Origin: Imbricaverruca yamaguchii
Taxonomy: Eukaryota > Arthropoda > Thecostraca > Neoverrucidae
Assembly: GCA_034440575.1 (NCBI GenBank)
Contig: JAOTOL010001470.1
Coordinates: 891,001-955,000, forward strand
Direction of reading: 5' to 3'
DNA length: 64,000 bases
The position numbers and the translations under genes were made by a program. Within the stretch, counting starts at the first letter, position 1. The number at the start of each line of letters is the position of its first letter. Positions 44,841 to 56,640 of this stretch are shown one piece after another. The notes under the pieces are model-generated. The model did no database searches and had not been told where the DNA came from. It worked only from the letters and a program-made list of their open reading frames with translations.

Positions 44841-46329
44841 GTTAACTTGGCCGCCGCTGCACCCTACTGCTCAGGTTGTGACCTGGCCGCCAGGCGAATT
44901 GATAAGCAAAGTGATAAGTTCAGGGGCGCCGCAATTCCCTGGCCGATCGGGGCACACCGCGGCCCAAGCCCAGCAGCAACTCGACATTCACATGGGCTTG
45001 ATCTCGTCCCGTTGTGTTGTTTTGGTTGTTTTGGTTTTTCGACTGTGGGCTTGTTTTGGTTCTCTCGATGTGAGATTCCTTTGAAAATCATCAGCTGTGG
45101 GCTTATTCTGAATCTTCTCAGCTGTGGTTTCGCCGCACTAGCTCGGGCCGCTTGTCTCACCCAACACCGCTGTCCGAAGCGGTGTTGGACGGTTTGCGTC
45201 CTGGCGTTGTGCTCCAAAAAAGCCTTTGGATGTCAGCCCGCTTAGATACAACTCGCTAGCTTCAGCATACGCGACAAGCATCTGATGCGTGATGATATTT
45301 AATTGCGGCATAGGCGTAGGAACAGGGGGGGCAGAGGGCCATGACCCTCCCACTTTTCAGAGTGGGTGGGCCAGCAATGGTACACTGTAAAAAATGATTA
45401 GCACTTTTGCTGCTAATCGCATGTTAAAGGGCTGCTTCTACCAACGCTGTTGGCTATGGATGCTAGTAACAAGCACCATTCAAGCAATAACAAGCACCAT
45501 ATGCACTAGTCGGCTAGGAAGGGGCTAATTCTAGCCTGCAGATGCTAGACTGCAAGAACGAGGATGCTTGATCCTAGCAGCCATGGGTGTTATGTCAAGC
45601 AGTCCAGACTAATTCAACTGCTTATATCTAGCACTATTACAGTTCGCTTTTCTTTGGCCGGAGTTTGAACGCTCTATGGCTGCTCACAGTTAGCACCTGG
45701 GTAGTTAAAATGAGCAGCGTGGAACAATGGCAGGAACATTAGCACCTTAGCGCTGTTTAACGAAACAACTGCGAACTTTCGGCTATTTTGGTTTCGGATT
45801 CGATGTCGTTCGGATCGGTGCAGTCGTGCGACAAGATTTCAGTGAAAAAGACAAGTCTCTCTGGGATCAAGAGAACCTCTGAATCCAGTCAGAAGCCAGT
45901 CATAGTTTGAACAAGGTGGGTGTGTCTTCATACCAAATATATTTTCACATGGTATCAATCTAATTATGTCAGCATCTTACCACCTCGCTGCGTACACCCT
46001 TGAAATACGGGGCTCTATGACTTCCGCAGTTGATGCACCCCCAAGCTACAATATCCAACATACCTGAGCTTGACAACATATGATACTTGACAAGCTTGGC
46101 AAGGCATATGTGGTATTGTTCTTGGACAAACAAACTTACTTATTATTTTATGGCATCATTCAGCTATGGACGCTGAAAAGCTTAGTGGGCTATGCCAGTT
46201 ACAGCTTATTTTACGGGGTTAAGAATTCATTTCTGAGACGATGGTTTTGGTCGGTGTATTGTGTGGCTCATAATTTATTGTAAATTTGTCTTAAAAGGTG
46301 TTTTTGGGGGGATTTTTTGGGAATAAGAT
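44841..46329. other. Unassigned region
   Basis: No supported gene. Holds a perfect 11-bp hairpin with a 6-base loop at 45161-45188, a GGGCCATGACCCTCCCAC word near 45338 and a CACTGTAAAAAATGATTAGC word at 45383 that looks like a DNA-transposon terminus, without a visible partner. Confidence 0.35.
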
Positions 46330-46800
46330 GTTTATGGAGGTGACTTAAGATGATAGGACCACTTACTTGCTTTGTAGATGCTTACTTTTCAGGTTGTGAA
46401 CAAAATAATGTTGGAAAGGGGCTTTGAATGCATGGCTTTAATATAGCATAAAAAGAAATGTTTTTAAAAAATGGAGCATAACCTAACCTAACCTATCAAA
46501 ACCTATATTTGTAGGAAAAAATATGTGAAACTTTATTTCCTGAAAATTCTCACAATTAAAAAGGAACTTAACCCAGCCTGGCCTAACCTAACCTAACCTA
46601 ACATTAATCTAACATTAACCGAACCTAACATAAGTTACTATTGAAGAAAGGAAATCCAATAAAAAACATTGTGAAATTTTATTTCTCGAAACTTTCGGGT
46701 ACTATTGTGCTTTAAGGTAGTAAAAAGAAGATAAATACACGCATTTGCCTCCATCAAGTAAACAAATGGGATTGGTTTGGTCAGGTTATGTTAGTTTAGG
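46330..46800. repeat. AACCTAACC-type dispersed repeat, copy 2
   Basis: Starts with GATGATAGGACCACTTACTT and GTTGTGAACAAAATAATG as in the 39.7-kb copy, followed by CCTAACCTAACCTAACCTAA near 46575-46600 and inverse GGTTATGTTAG words near 46780. Confidence 0.7.
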
Positions 46801-47771
46801 TCTTTTAGTTGGATTTTAAAAATGGAAAGGGAAATTCAAAAAAAATAATTATCATTTGTATTGTAAATAAATGGTCCCAACATCCTAGTCACCTTCACAA
46901 CCATGGTATTCTGAGAAGAAAAACAAATCAAAGGAATCCCAAAGCACTTTTTAAGACAATAATACCGAATTTATCAGCTGAAAAAAACTTTAGTGCTTAT
47001 ATTATCACCACCTATTGTTGCTGCCAGATAGTTGTATAGGCCTACACTGGATGGGTCGACATGCTTCTTTATAAATTGTATCACGTTATGGCTTGATGAC
47101 ATTATTATGGACTTCATTGGTTTATTAAAAATTATGTAGCCATTGGATCAGCTCTTTACATCACCATTTTTCCATGACTGGCATTGTGCCATGGAAGACT
47201 GAACTGGGATAAATGTAGAGCCTGCATAGAAAATGAATGACATTGTCTTGGTTATGGTGGGTTGGTTTATTTCGTATTATTGTCATTTACGGTGTGGGTG
47301 AGAAAAGGTTTACACACATTTTCCTCCATGTAGCAAACAACTGGGTTAGGCTGCATCAGTTCATAGGCTTTTTAGTTGCCAAAATTTGAAACTTAAATAC
47401 AAACCCAATATTTGTATCGCTATTTTTAACACAGGATGAGTTAGATGAAGTTAGGCTAGGGTAGGTTAGGTTTTAATATTTTTTACTTGGAAAAGTTGAG
47501 AGTCATTATCTTGTTTGATTTTGTTTGCACTTCTTCTGTTTGGAGTGGGGGATATGGTTACTTCAAAGGGAGCTTAAACTATACTTTGTTATGTTATGTT
47601 CTTTTGTTTCACGTTATTTTTCATGACATTATCTAAATCCAAGTCTCATATGTTATCCCACTCAAGGCCATTATTTTGGTGTTATTGCACTTGCCACCTG
47701 AAAAGGGCAAATATGTGCTCTCAGGTAGTTTGTGAATAATTGGCATTTCTTTTTTCAATGCAATGAGTAGG
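46801..47771. other. AT-rich intergenic DNA
   Basis: Scattered GGTTAGG words suggest more decayed AACCTAACC-type repeat. No coding signal. Confidence 0.3.
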
Positions 47772-48482
47772 ACATAAAGACATAAAGACATAAAGGATCA
47801 GTGCAACTATGAGCCACAAGGGCCCTTCTTGGTTGCACTCTGGACACTCAACCAGTTGCCCACCAAATCCGTCGATTAGCCCTCCCTGGAACACTGTAAA
47901 GCAAGCCCTCCATTCTTATGATTGTCTATGTTGTTTTTAAAGATTTTCAATGTGCTGCTACTGACCATGATTTATGACAGCTGGTTCCGGTGTTCTACTA
48001 CCCTGTTGGTGAAGAAAGACTACCTTAACCTTGCTCTGCTGTGGTTAACTTTAATTTTGAATTGATGACCTCTAATTGCATCATTTCTGTTAAAGTGAAT
48101 CATTTTCCCGAGATATCCTTTCTTCAGACCATGAACAAATTGAAAGACCTCGATGATATCTTCTCTCAGCATTCTATATCTAAGTGAAAACATATTCAAT
48201 TTCTTCAATCTTTCCTCATATGCCAGGTTGCTTATGCTATTAACCATTTTTGTAGCCCTCTTTTGTACTCTTTTTAAAAGCCAACAATCTTTTCCATAGC
48301 TAGGAGACCAAGCTTGGATACAGTATTCCAAATGTGGCCTGACATATGCACGGTAAAGCTTCCTGATGACTTCCTCACTTCTGTATGATACATTCCTATT
48401 TATTGTCCAAAGCATTCTCAGTGCTTTCTTCCTGGCTTCCTTGGTCTGTGCTGATGTTTCTTCCTTGGTCTGTACATGGCCA
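47772..48482 (-). mobile_element. CR1/L2-like LINE, 3' half of copy A
   Basis: On the minus strand 48415-48020 encodes the C-terminal part of a LINE reverse transcriptase (IRKLYRAYVRPHLEYCIQAW, LKRVQKRATKM), then a 3' untranslated region ending in a TTTATGTC octamer tail. The 5' continuation is at 50879-51345, beyond the inserted long-TIR element. Confidence 0.82.
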
Positions 48483-49385
48483 CTAGCCTGTGTCGATAAG
48501 TGGTGTTAACCAAAACGGCTACCGTTTTTATTTTGCCTTGATATGTGCTTAACAAACAATTCGGCATAAATATTAGGTCGCTGGGCAATGGGCATTTTTC
48601 TCAAAATGTTTTTGAAAAATACTCTGTTTTCGACATGCGGCGCCATATTGGCTGTGAGAACCAATCCAGATAAGTGGGCCAAATAGTACGTCTTTTTGAT
48701 CGTCTCGACTGACTGAGTCGATTGAAACATAGCAGTTTCGTCGAAAAATCGATAGGTAAGAAAATATCGGCTATCTTGTGTCTTCTAATACAGCAGCAAA
48801 TGTTAATTTCGGGGCATACAAGGAACTCTGAGGTTTAAGCAAGTAAAAATCATGACACAGCCACGGTTTCTTCACTTACTCAATTGAAGACTTCAGCATC
48901 ACTCACTGGGCATATAAATATAGACAAAGCTTCATATTTATTCGCTATTTGAACTACATAGCAGCATGATTGAGGGAGGCTGCTTTGTATGCATGTGCAT
49001 CACATACCAAATACAAGGCTATCTGAATGTCTCAACATGCAACAAATACGTAACTATTCGTTGCACGTTGTGACATTCAGACGAAAATCCTATACGTTGG
49101 TGAAGAAAAAAAAAATGATTAAAATTCGCCGTGGTCATTGAAATTCGAAGTGATCGCCCTGGAACCATCGATGAAAATGTGTTTTCCCCAAAGGGACATA
49201 TGTCAGACATCAATCAATGAACACTGGAAATGTCGGAAGCAAACATCGCGCGAAGGTGCGGAGCACAACTGACTGGACGGCATAGAGCACCACAGTTCTC
49301 TCTTTCATGGAGCTCACAGTCGTTTTAGGATATTCTCCACGTCCCTCTTAGTTGTTAGCACGGGCAAAAGCTGCCGGTGCATGTA
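48483..49385 (+). repeat. Left terminal inverted repeat
   Basis: Mirror of 49990-50878. Includes an imperfect palindrome at 49027-49080 (CTGAATGTCTCAACATGCAA with its inverse). Confidence 0.82.
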
Positions 49386-49990
49386 CCTACACTGTACGTA
49401 TCAGATCATGGCCTGGGAGACACTGCATGCAAAAAACCTCCGGCGTATAGTTGAATTAATTGTGGGGGTTTACCATCCAATGTGGTCTCGCGCGAAGGTG
49501 CAGCACAACTGGCTGGATGGGCCGAGGCATGTGCTGCGCCAGCTGCAGCTCACTCGACTGCAGCATGGGGAAGTCGTGAGCGTCGTGATGCCGTACCTCC
49601 ACTGCAGTGCCTGGTGTGCTCATAGCGAAATGGCCCTCCAGACACTTCTCTAGAGCGATGACAGAGCAGAGCGCCAGTTCGCTGTTGAACGTGTCAGGCG
49701 GATCCGCGGAAAAAATGAGCGTGGAGACACCAGCATCCGTCCCAGGAAAACTCCGAGACTATATGAGACCGCGGAGAGTCTGCAGGAGTTGATATCCTGG
49801 GACGGCGCCTTCGAACCGGCGCTCACGTGCCACACGCCAAGCTCCGAACTTGATGGCTATGTAGAAATGCCAATGTCAGTTCCACAGTTTCCCGTGCACG
49901 GTCACTCAGTTGAACGATGCGTTAACAGGTGTCGCTAGCTGCAAAAAAATGTGTACGGTAAGGAGAGGAGGGGCGACTACATCCGGGTTG
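49381..49990 (+). pseudogene. Central gene of the long-TIR element, unknown product
   Basis: One frame stays open from 49381 to about 49990 apart from TAG stops at 49651 and 49936. Visible segments: KVQHNWLDGPRHVLRQLQL, CSAWCAHSEMALQTLL, RQFAVERVRRIRG, SLQELISWDG, VPQFPVHGHSVERCV and YGKERRGDYIRV. I recall similar sequences in uncharacterised invertebrate proteins, but the family is unnamed to me. No transposase motif is visible. It may be a captured host-gene piece or the remnant of an element gene. Confidence 0.55.
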
Positions 49991-50878
49991 GCTACATGCA
50001 CCGGTAGCTTTTGCTCGTGCTAGCAACTAAGAGGGACGTGGAAAATATGCTAAAACGACTGTGAGTTTCATGAAAGACAAATCTGGGGTGCTCTATTCCG
50101 TCCAGTCAGTTGTGCTCCGTACCTTCGCGCGATGTTTGCCCTGGATATACCAGTGTTCGTTGATTGATGTCTGACATGTGTCCTTTCTGGAAAAAATAGG
50201 CATGGATAGTCCCATGGTGATCACGGCGAATTTCAATAATGGCGAAATTTAATCATTTTTATCACCAACTTATCTGATTTTCGTCTGAACGTGATGTGGA
50301 AAGGTTATCTGAATGTCTCAACATGCAACGAATAGGTAGGTATTTGGTATGTTATGCACATGCGTACAAAGGAGCCTCCTTCAATCATGCTGCTATATAG
50401 TTCAAGCAGCGAATAAATATGAAGCTTTGTCTATGTGCCCAGTTAGCGATGCCGAAGTCTTCAAATGAGTAAGGGCAGAAACCGCGGCTGTGTCATGATT
50501 TTTACTTGTTCATACCTCAAAGTTCCTTTTATGCCCCGAAATAAACATTTCCTGGTGTATTAGAAGACATAAGATAGCCGATGTTTTCTTAACTATCGAT
50601 TTTTCGACAATATTGCGTTACATCAATCGACTCAGCTCTTCGAGACGTTCAAAAAGAGGTACTATTTGACCCACTTATTTGGATTGGTTCTTACAGTCAA
50701 TATGGCGCCGAATGCCGAAGACAGAGTAATTTTTAAACGTATTTTGAGAAAAAAAATCCGATGGCTCAGCGATGAGATTTGTATGCCAAATTGTTAGACA
50801 CATATCAAGGCAAAATAAAAACAGTAGCCGTTTTTGATAACACCACTTTAGAAATTCTCGACACAGGCTACTGGTCAC
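49990..50878 (-). repeat. Right terminal inverted repeat
   Basis: Inverted copy of the left arm. Near 50300-50345 one arm of the internal palindrome is deleted relative to 43552-43619. Confidence 0.82.
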
Positions 50879-51345
50879 CCATCAAGTATGGAGCCGTCAT
50901 ATGCTGCCTACCTACACGCATGACTTTGCACTTATCGATATTAAATTTCATTTGCCATTCTTCGGACCACTTCACAAGTTCGTCTACGCCTTTCCGCAGC
51001 GAGATATGCTAATTGTGACCTGCTATTGCCCTAGACCGTCAAATCATCCGAAAATTTCAAAACCTTACTGCTCAGGCCACTTTCAATGTTATTTACAAAT
51101 ATGATGAACAGTAGTGACCTCAGTACTGACCCCTGGGGGACTCAACTAAGAACATTTTCCCATGATGACTTGAGATATTGATTCAATTTGTTTCCTTCCA
51201 GATAACTAACTATTCTATACTTGACAATTGATCCGAGCACTTTGCAGACTAGGGATGTGAGACTTACTGGCCTATAGTTTTCAACTTTCCCTCTTTCTCT
51301 TTTCTTGAAAATAGGAACTACATTTGCCCTTGGAATTTTGTTAAC
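50879..51345 (-). mobile_element. CR1/L2-like LINE, 5' part of copy A
   Basis: On the minus strand it encodes reverse transcriptase blocks: VVPIFKKRERGKVENYRPVS, then a VPQGSVL block and a FVNNIESGL segment, with stops. It joins 48482 across the inserted long-TIR element. Confidence 0.75.
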
Positions 51346-52000
51346 AAGATGTGGCCAATAATTTCCTTTGCAAATGTTTACTTTTCAACTGGCAAGCAAA
51401 ACAACACAAAGAAATTTGCTTGCCTATGGTAGTACAGCATAAAAAGAATGTTAAAGAATGGAAAAAAAAACAAACCGAAGCTAACCAGCCTAACCTCTCA
51501 TGTCATGAAATAGTTGTTTTTAGTGGAAAATCCCCTAAAACATATTTCTCAAATTTTTGTAAACTTCTAAAACCTAATCGGACCTAAACAAACCTTGACT
51601 AATTCCAACGTAAAAACATAAAAGTCATAATCGAAATTCCCAACCTAACCTAAAACCTAACCTAAAAACCTTGCCCAAATTCAACGTACAAATTTAGATT
51701 AGTTGCGTTAGTTAATGGCAGATTACTGTGGCCGCTATTAAAGAACAGTAACCCTCATATCCATTTTTACTGTCACATTGGGAGCAAAATGAAAATGATG
51801 TCATTCGCAGATGGGTAAATTTGTGTTATTTGTTTTATGGATTCTTGGAATCTATTTCTCCAATGCAGTGTTTATGAATGCTACTAAGACGATAGGGGAC
51901 ACTCATTTTCTGTACAAATGCTTACTTTTCAATTTATGCGCAAAATAACACCAAAATGGCTTTTGAGCAATGTAGATGAGCATAATATAGCATAGCATTC
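51346..52000. repeat. AACCTAACC-type dispersed repeat, copies 3 and 4
   Basis: 51350-51440 and 51840-51990 both contain CTTTGCAAATGTTTACTTTTC-like or GTACAAATGCTTACTTTTC-like words and AAAATAACACCAAA-like words. CCTAACCTAAAACCTAACC lies between, near 51640-51665. Confidence 0.65.
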
Positions 52001-52344
52001 CACAGTAATTCCCACTTTAAACATGAAGCCCTATGGATTGTACCTCCCCACTCCCAATGCATTTTGGCCCGTTCATTTCCTACATGCATTATGCCCTAAC
52101 GACTTTCGGAAGTAAACGTCCTTGCTAGGTAAATGCTGATTATTTGTTATGTTTAACGTTACATCATAAGGCTACATCACAGCGTGGCGCGCATCTCATT
52201 GTTTATAGTAATAATACAGAAGCACGAACATAGTGCACATGTTGTGTGTTTAATGACACGCCCAATTACAGTCCATTGTTTATGGGGAACAAACAAACTT
52301 GATACTACCAAGAACCATTGAATGTAGTCACGCAAGGCAATAGA
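52001..52344. other. Intergenic, no clear feature
   Basis: No coding or repeat signal recognised. Confidence 0.3.
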
Positions 52345-52435
52345 AATCGTGTACCTAGACATGAAGACATCAAGATATAAATGATTGAGGCAACTATGAG
52401 CCATAAGGGCTCTTCTTAGTTGCACTCTGGACAAA
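52345..52435 (-). mobile_element. CR1/L2-like LINE, 3' tail of copy B
   Basis: GACATGAAGACATCAAGATA is a decayed octamer tail, followed by GCAACTATGAGCCATAAGGG and GTTGCACTCTGGAC, as at 47772-47860. The LINE resumes at 54055 beyond the palindromic array. Confidence 0.65.
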
Positions 52436-54050
52436 GACCTACTTTCAGAAGATCTATTTTCAGTAGATCTACGTTCAGAAGATCTATTTTCAGAAGACCT
52501 ACTTGGAGGAGGAAATGTTCACAAGATCTACTCCCAGGACTGCATTGTTCAGAGGATCTACTCGAAGACGAAAGTGTTCACAAGATCTACTTTCAAGAGA
52601 ATGTTTTTCACAAGATCTACTCTCGGGACTGGGTTATTCAGAGGATCTACAAATAGGCATCAAGTGTTCAGAAGATCTACTCCCGAATGCAAATGTTCAG
52701 AGGATCTACTGAAAGCTGGAAGTGTTCACAAGACCTACTCTCGGGACTGGTTTGTTCAGAAGATCTACTCGAAGACGAATGTGTTCACAGGATCTACTTT
52801 CAGGATAATTTTTTTTCACAAGACCTACTCTCGCGACCGGATTGTTCAGAGGATCTACAAATAGGCCTTAGTTGTTCAGAAGATCTACTGCTGGAAATGT
52901 TCAGAAGATCTACTCCTGGAAATGTTCAGAGGATCTACTCCGAGGACGGAGGTGTTCACAAGATCTACTCCCGGGACGGAATGTTCAGAGGATCTACTCT
53001 TGGTCCGGTATGTTCAGAGGATCTACTTTCGGGACTGGATTGTTCAGAAGATCTACTCTCAATTGTGATGTCCAAGAAGCATAAGTTCAGCTTTCTCTCG
53101 CTAGGTAGCAGCACGGTCTTGGTATTACGGCATTGAATACGGAATGAATGTCATCAGATTGAACGCTGAAGCATAGGTAACAATATTTCTCGCTAGATGA
53201 CAGGATGATACCATTGAACAAGCGCTCGTTGTGTGTCGGCGTTGTTGGCGGATCGTCACGCGCGTGCAGTGCGTTCAGCGTTCAATCTGACATTCATTCC
53301 TTATTCAATGCGGTAATACCAAGACGGTGCTGCTACCTAGCGAGAGAAAGCTGAACTTATGCTTCTTGGACATCGGAATTGAGAGTAGATCTTCTGAACA
53401 ATCCAGTCCAGAAAGTAGATCCTCTGAACATACCGGACCAAGAGTAGATCTTCTGAACATTCCGGGCCAAGAGTAGGTCTTCTGAAAATTCAGTCCCGAG
53501 AGTAGATCTTGTGAACACTTCCATCCTCCGAGTAGATCCTCTGAACACTTCCAGTAGTAGATCTTCTGAACATTTCCAGCAGTAGATCTTCTGAACAACT
53601 GAGGCCTATTTGTAGATCCTCTGAACAATGCAGTCCCGAGAGTAGATCTTGTGAAAAAAAAATTATCCTGAAAGTAGATCCTGTGAACACTTTCGTCTTC
53701 GAGTAGATCTTCTGAACAAACCAGTCCCGAGAGTAGATCTTGTGAACACTTCCAGCTTTCAGTAGATCCTCTGAACATTTGCATTCGGGAGTAGATCTTC
53801 TGAACACTTGAGGCCTATTTGTAGATCCTCTGAACAACCCAGTCCCGAGAGTAGATCTTGTGAAAAACATTCTCCTGAAAGTAGATCCTGTGAACACTTC
53901 CGTCTTCGAGTAGATCCTCTGAACAACCCAGTCCCGAGAGTAGATCTTGTGAAAATAGATGTTCTGAAAGTAGATCCTGTGAAAATAAATCCTCTAAAAG
54001 TAGATCTACTGAACGTAGGTCTTCTGAAAGTAGATCTTATGAGCTTCTCC
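52436..54050. repeat. 1.6-kb near-palindrome of interspersed AGATCTACT repeats
   Basis: The left arm (52436-53169) has about 21 units of 29-31 bp. Each has a conserved core TTCASARGATCTACT and a variable linker of about 14 bp. The right arm (53269-54050) is the inverse, with the linkers in mirror order (for example CCCGAATGCAAATG and GAAAGCTGGAAGTG). A unique spacer of about 100 bp lies at the centre. Arms also share about 110 bp of non-repeat DNA next to the centre. Drosophila FB foldback elements are also built from tandem repeats in inverted arms; no relation by sequence is claimed. Confidence 0.92.
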
Positions 54051-54054
54051 CCCG

Positions 54055-54084
54055 GTACCCTGTTGGTGAAGGAAGACTGTCTTA
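54055..54084 (-). mobile_element. LINE copy B, short internal piece
   Basis: CCCTGTTGGTGAAGGAAGAC matches 48000-48022 of LINE copy A. It lies between the palindromic array and the inserted TGACC-rich element; the last three bases (TTA) are the target duplication. Confidence 0.7.
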
Positions 54085-55098
54085 GCCCGCGCACGTCCGG
54101 GGAACAGATATCTGCCCCCTTGCGGTTTTTCCTAATTTGCCGCCATACTAATCGAGGTAGCAAGGCCAAATCTCGCATGGCTGCTCATTAGTCTTTTCCG
54201 CATGTCCTCATCCATTTTAACCCGGGGTCATCTCAGGTCAGGTCACCAGGTCAGGCGAAGTGACCCAACTACACTCGGAGTTCTAGGTGGCATACCTTCC
54301 ACAATAATTGGGCGATGGATTTCAAACTTGTAACACGTCATGATCTCATCAGGGGCCATAATATGTATATCGGGTTGTTTTTCGTGGCATTGACCTTAGG
54401 TCAGGTCGCGGCCATGGCTTCCCCATTATAGGGCTATGGTAAAATATACAAATGTTTCCTGGCTACATATTTGTTCTCGGAATGATCTCACAACTGTTGT
54501 GGCATAGTTGGAATAGTTGTAGTTGGAAGCTATGCTCAATGTTACCGCTGACATTTTTTCTTAGTGACCTTACCAAGGCATCTGAGGTCACCTGAGATCA
54601 CTAGCACATTTTTGCGCATTATATCGCCCTGCATTGAGCTAAAAGACTGAAAGTACCGTCATTATGCTTGCATCGCCAAGACGTGTCGATTGATACCTTG
54701 CATGCCCTCCCTAGGCTAATTCATGACCTTGACCTGAGGTCATATTTTCGGTTGACCTAACCTCAAATCACACCGCCTATTGTCCATAGCACATTTCAAG
54801 GATTGTCGAATAACGTTCGCCGTTTGTTTCTATCTGTTACAAGTCCTGAGATATGTGTCAATATCTGAGAGTCCCACCTGATCTGGCCGAATTTGACCTA
54901 TGATGGCCCAGTGACCTGAATGTTGACCTAAGTGAAAAAAATGACCAAACACTTTCGATAGAGCCTCTCACCAGCTATCCAACGCCGTTTTCCGTTTGTC
55001 GCTAGCTAGCAAAGTTCTAGATATCTTATCGGAGCAGACATCGCCCCCCCCCCCCTCCGGACATGCGAAGTTGGCACGGACCGCCGGACGTGCGAGTG
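54085..55098. mobile_element. Non-autonomous DNA transposon, TGACC-rich
   Basis: A 1014-bp insertion in LINE copy B, bounded by TTA (54082-54084 and 55099-55101); the uninterrupted LINE reads ACCTTAACCTTG. The ends are imperfect inverted repeats (GCCCGCGCACGTCCGG left; CACTCGCACGTCCGG inward from the right). The interior has dozens of AGGTCA/TGACC words in both orientations and no coding frame. A 3-bp duplication with a CACT end suggests CACTA-like; TTA also fits PIF/Harbinger. Confidence 0.68.
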
Positions 55099-55650
55099 TT
55101 AACCTTGTTCTGCTGTGGTTAGCTTCCATTTTGAATTGATGACTTCTAATTGCAACATTTCTGTTAAATTCAAACATTTCCCCAAGGTATCCCTTCTCCA
55201 GACCATGGACAAATTTAAAGACCTCGATGAGATCTCCTCCCAGCCTTCTATATCTAAGTGAAAACATATTCAATTTCTTCGATGTTTCCGCATATGCCAG
55301 GTTGCTTATACCATTAACCATTTTTATAGCCATCTTTTGTACTCACTCTAAAAGCCAACAATCTTTTTCATAACTAGGGGACTAAGCTTGGATGCAGTAT
55401 TCCAAATATTGCCTGACATGCACAGTAAAGCTTCCTGATGACTTCCTCCCTTCTGTATGATGCATTCCTATTTATTGCCTCAAACATTCTCAGTGCCTTC
55501 TTCTTAGCTTCCTTGATCTGCTCTGATGCCCCCAGTTTTGTGTTTAGAATAACGCTTAAATCATTCTCCTGTTGAATCATTGATAGTACTTGTGCACCCA
55601 TCAAGTATGGAACCTTCATATGCTGCTTACCTACATGCATGATTCAGTGT
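55099..55650 (-). mobile_element. CR1/L2-like LINE, coding part of copy B
   Basis: On the minus strand it encodes MFEAINRNASYRREEVIRK and KMVNGISNLAYAETSKKLNM, matching LINE copy A, with a frame break near 55340-55420. It supplies the uninterrupted sequence at the place where the long-TIR element sits in copy A. Confidence 0.78.
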
Positions 55651-56404
55651 TCAGTATAAAGAACAGCTAGCGAGAGTTGGGCTGTGTCGGCAAAGCGGGG
55701 CATCTCCGGTAGGTAGGCATATCGATCTATGAACACTCGAATGTGTTTATCTGTGTGTGTATGTAAGGGGGTCTATGGTGTAGAGTTCACTTAGGAAAAG
55801 TTGAGACTGACTTAGATAATTACTGGCAGCTGATAGCGATGTCGCCCTTCAGTCAAGGTCCCTCATGGAAATTCCTGGATCCCATGGTTATCAGAGAGTG
55901 TTATGGGTGGTGAAGGTGCCAATTCAGGGGTACAATCGAATATTTTCATGGGTGGTGTAGGTGTTGAATCGGGGAACCTAACCGGAAATTGCGTGGAACA
56001 GAGGATGGGATAATGGCAGATACCGGGGGGAAGGTATCTGCCATTATGGAAAGGTGGCGGCCCTCTGACCGGGAAAGGCCCCCCCCCGGGGGGGCCCCAC
56101 CCCCCCCCACCCCCCACACTTTTCAGCCAATGGCCGAGAGGAAACTTTCCCCCACGCCACATGAAAATTCCTATATCCGCCGCTGCGTGGGGCAGGGTGA
56201 GATGGGGAGTGGTATCTGCATTCTTTGTTCAGAAAAGTGTCATGCATACTTACAATTACAATTTGAGGGGGGGAAGAATCCGACGATCCTGGTTCTGAAT
56301 ATTCTTTTTAATCTTCTCAACAAACTTTTAGAACAAAAGAAAAACTGATTTTGTGAGGAAAGAATAGGCCCTTTTCCAAATATATTTAACGAACTCTGGA
56401 GACT
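55651..56404. other. Unassigned region with G/C homopolymers and a hairpin
   Basis: 56010-56024 and 56033-56047 form a perfect 15-bp hairpin with a GGGGGGAA loop. C and G runs follow at 56080-56120. No gene seen. Confidence 0.45.

Positions 56405-56640
<236 letters not shown>

Larger units (their letters stand above)
48483..50878. mobile_element. Long-TIR (foldback-like) DNA element
   Basis: The left arm (48483-about 49385) and the right arm (about 49990-50878) are inverted copies of each other for nearly 0.9 kb, differing by substitutions and small indels. Both ends read CCASTAGCCTGTGTCGA inward, then GTGGTGTTA and ACGGCTACYGTTTTTATT. About 600 bp of unique DNA with a decayed gene lies between. 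It interrupts a LINE. No clear target duplication: about 65 bp of LINE is missing at the junction. Confidence 0.82.

Noticed and set aside
46560..46620. Telomeric repeat array
   Set aside because: CCTAACCTAA words resemble arthropod TTAGG telomere repeats but are short, imperfect and internal to a dispersed repeat.
52420..53897. Reading frames rich in CSEDLL/FRRST repeats
   Set aside because: All three frames of the AGATCTACT array are open because the repeat lacks stop codons; the peptides are by-products of the repeat.
52436..54050. CRISPR array
   Set aside because: Repeats with variable spacers look CRISPR-like, but the core is only about 15 bp and the linkers about 14 bp, the whole is an inverted duplication, the context is eukaryotic and there are no cas genes.
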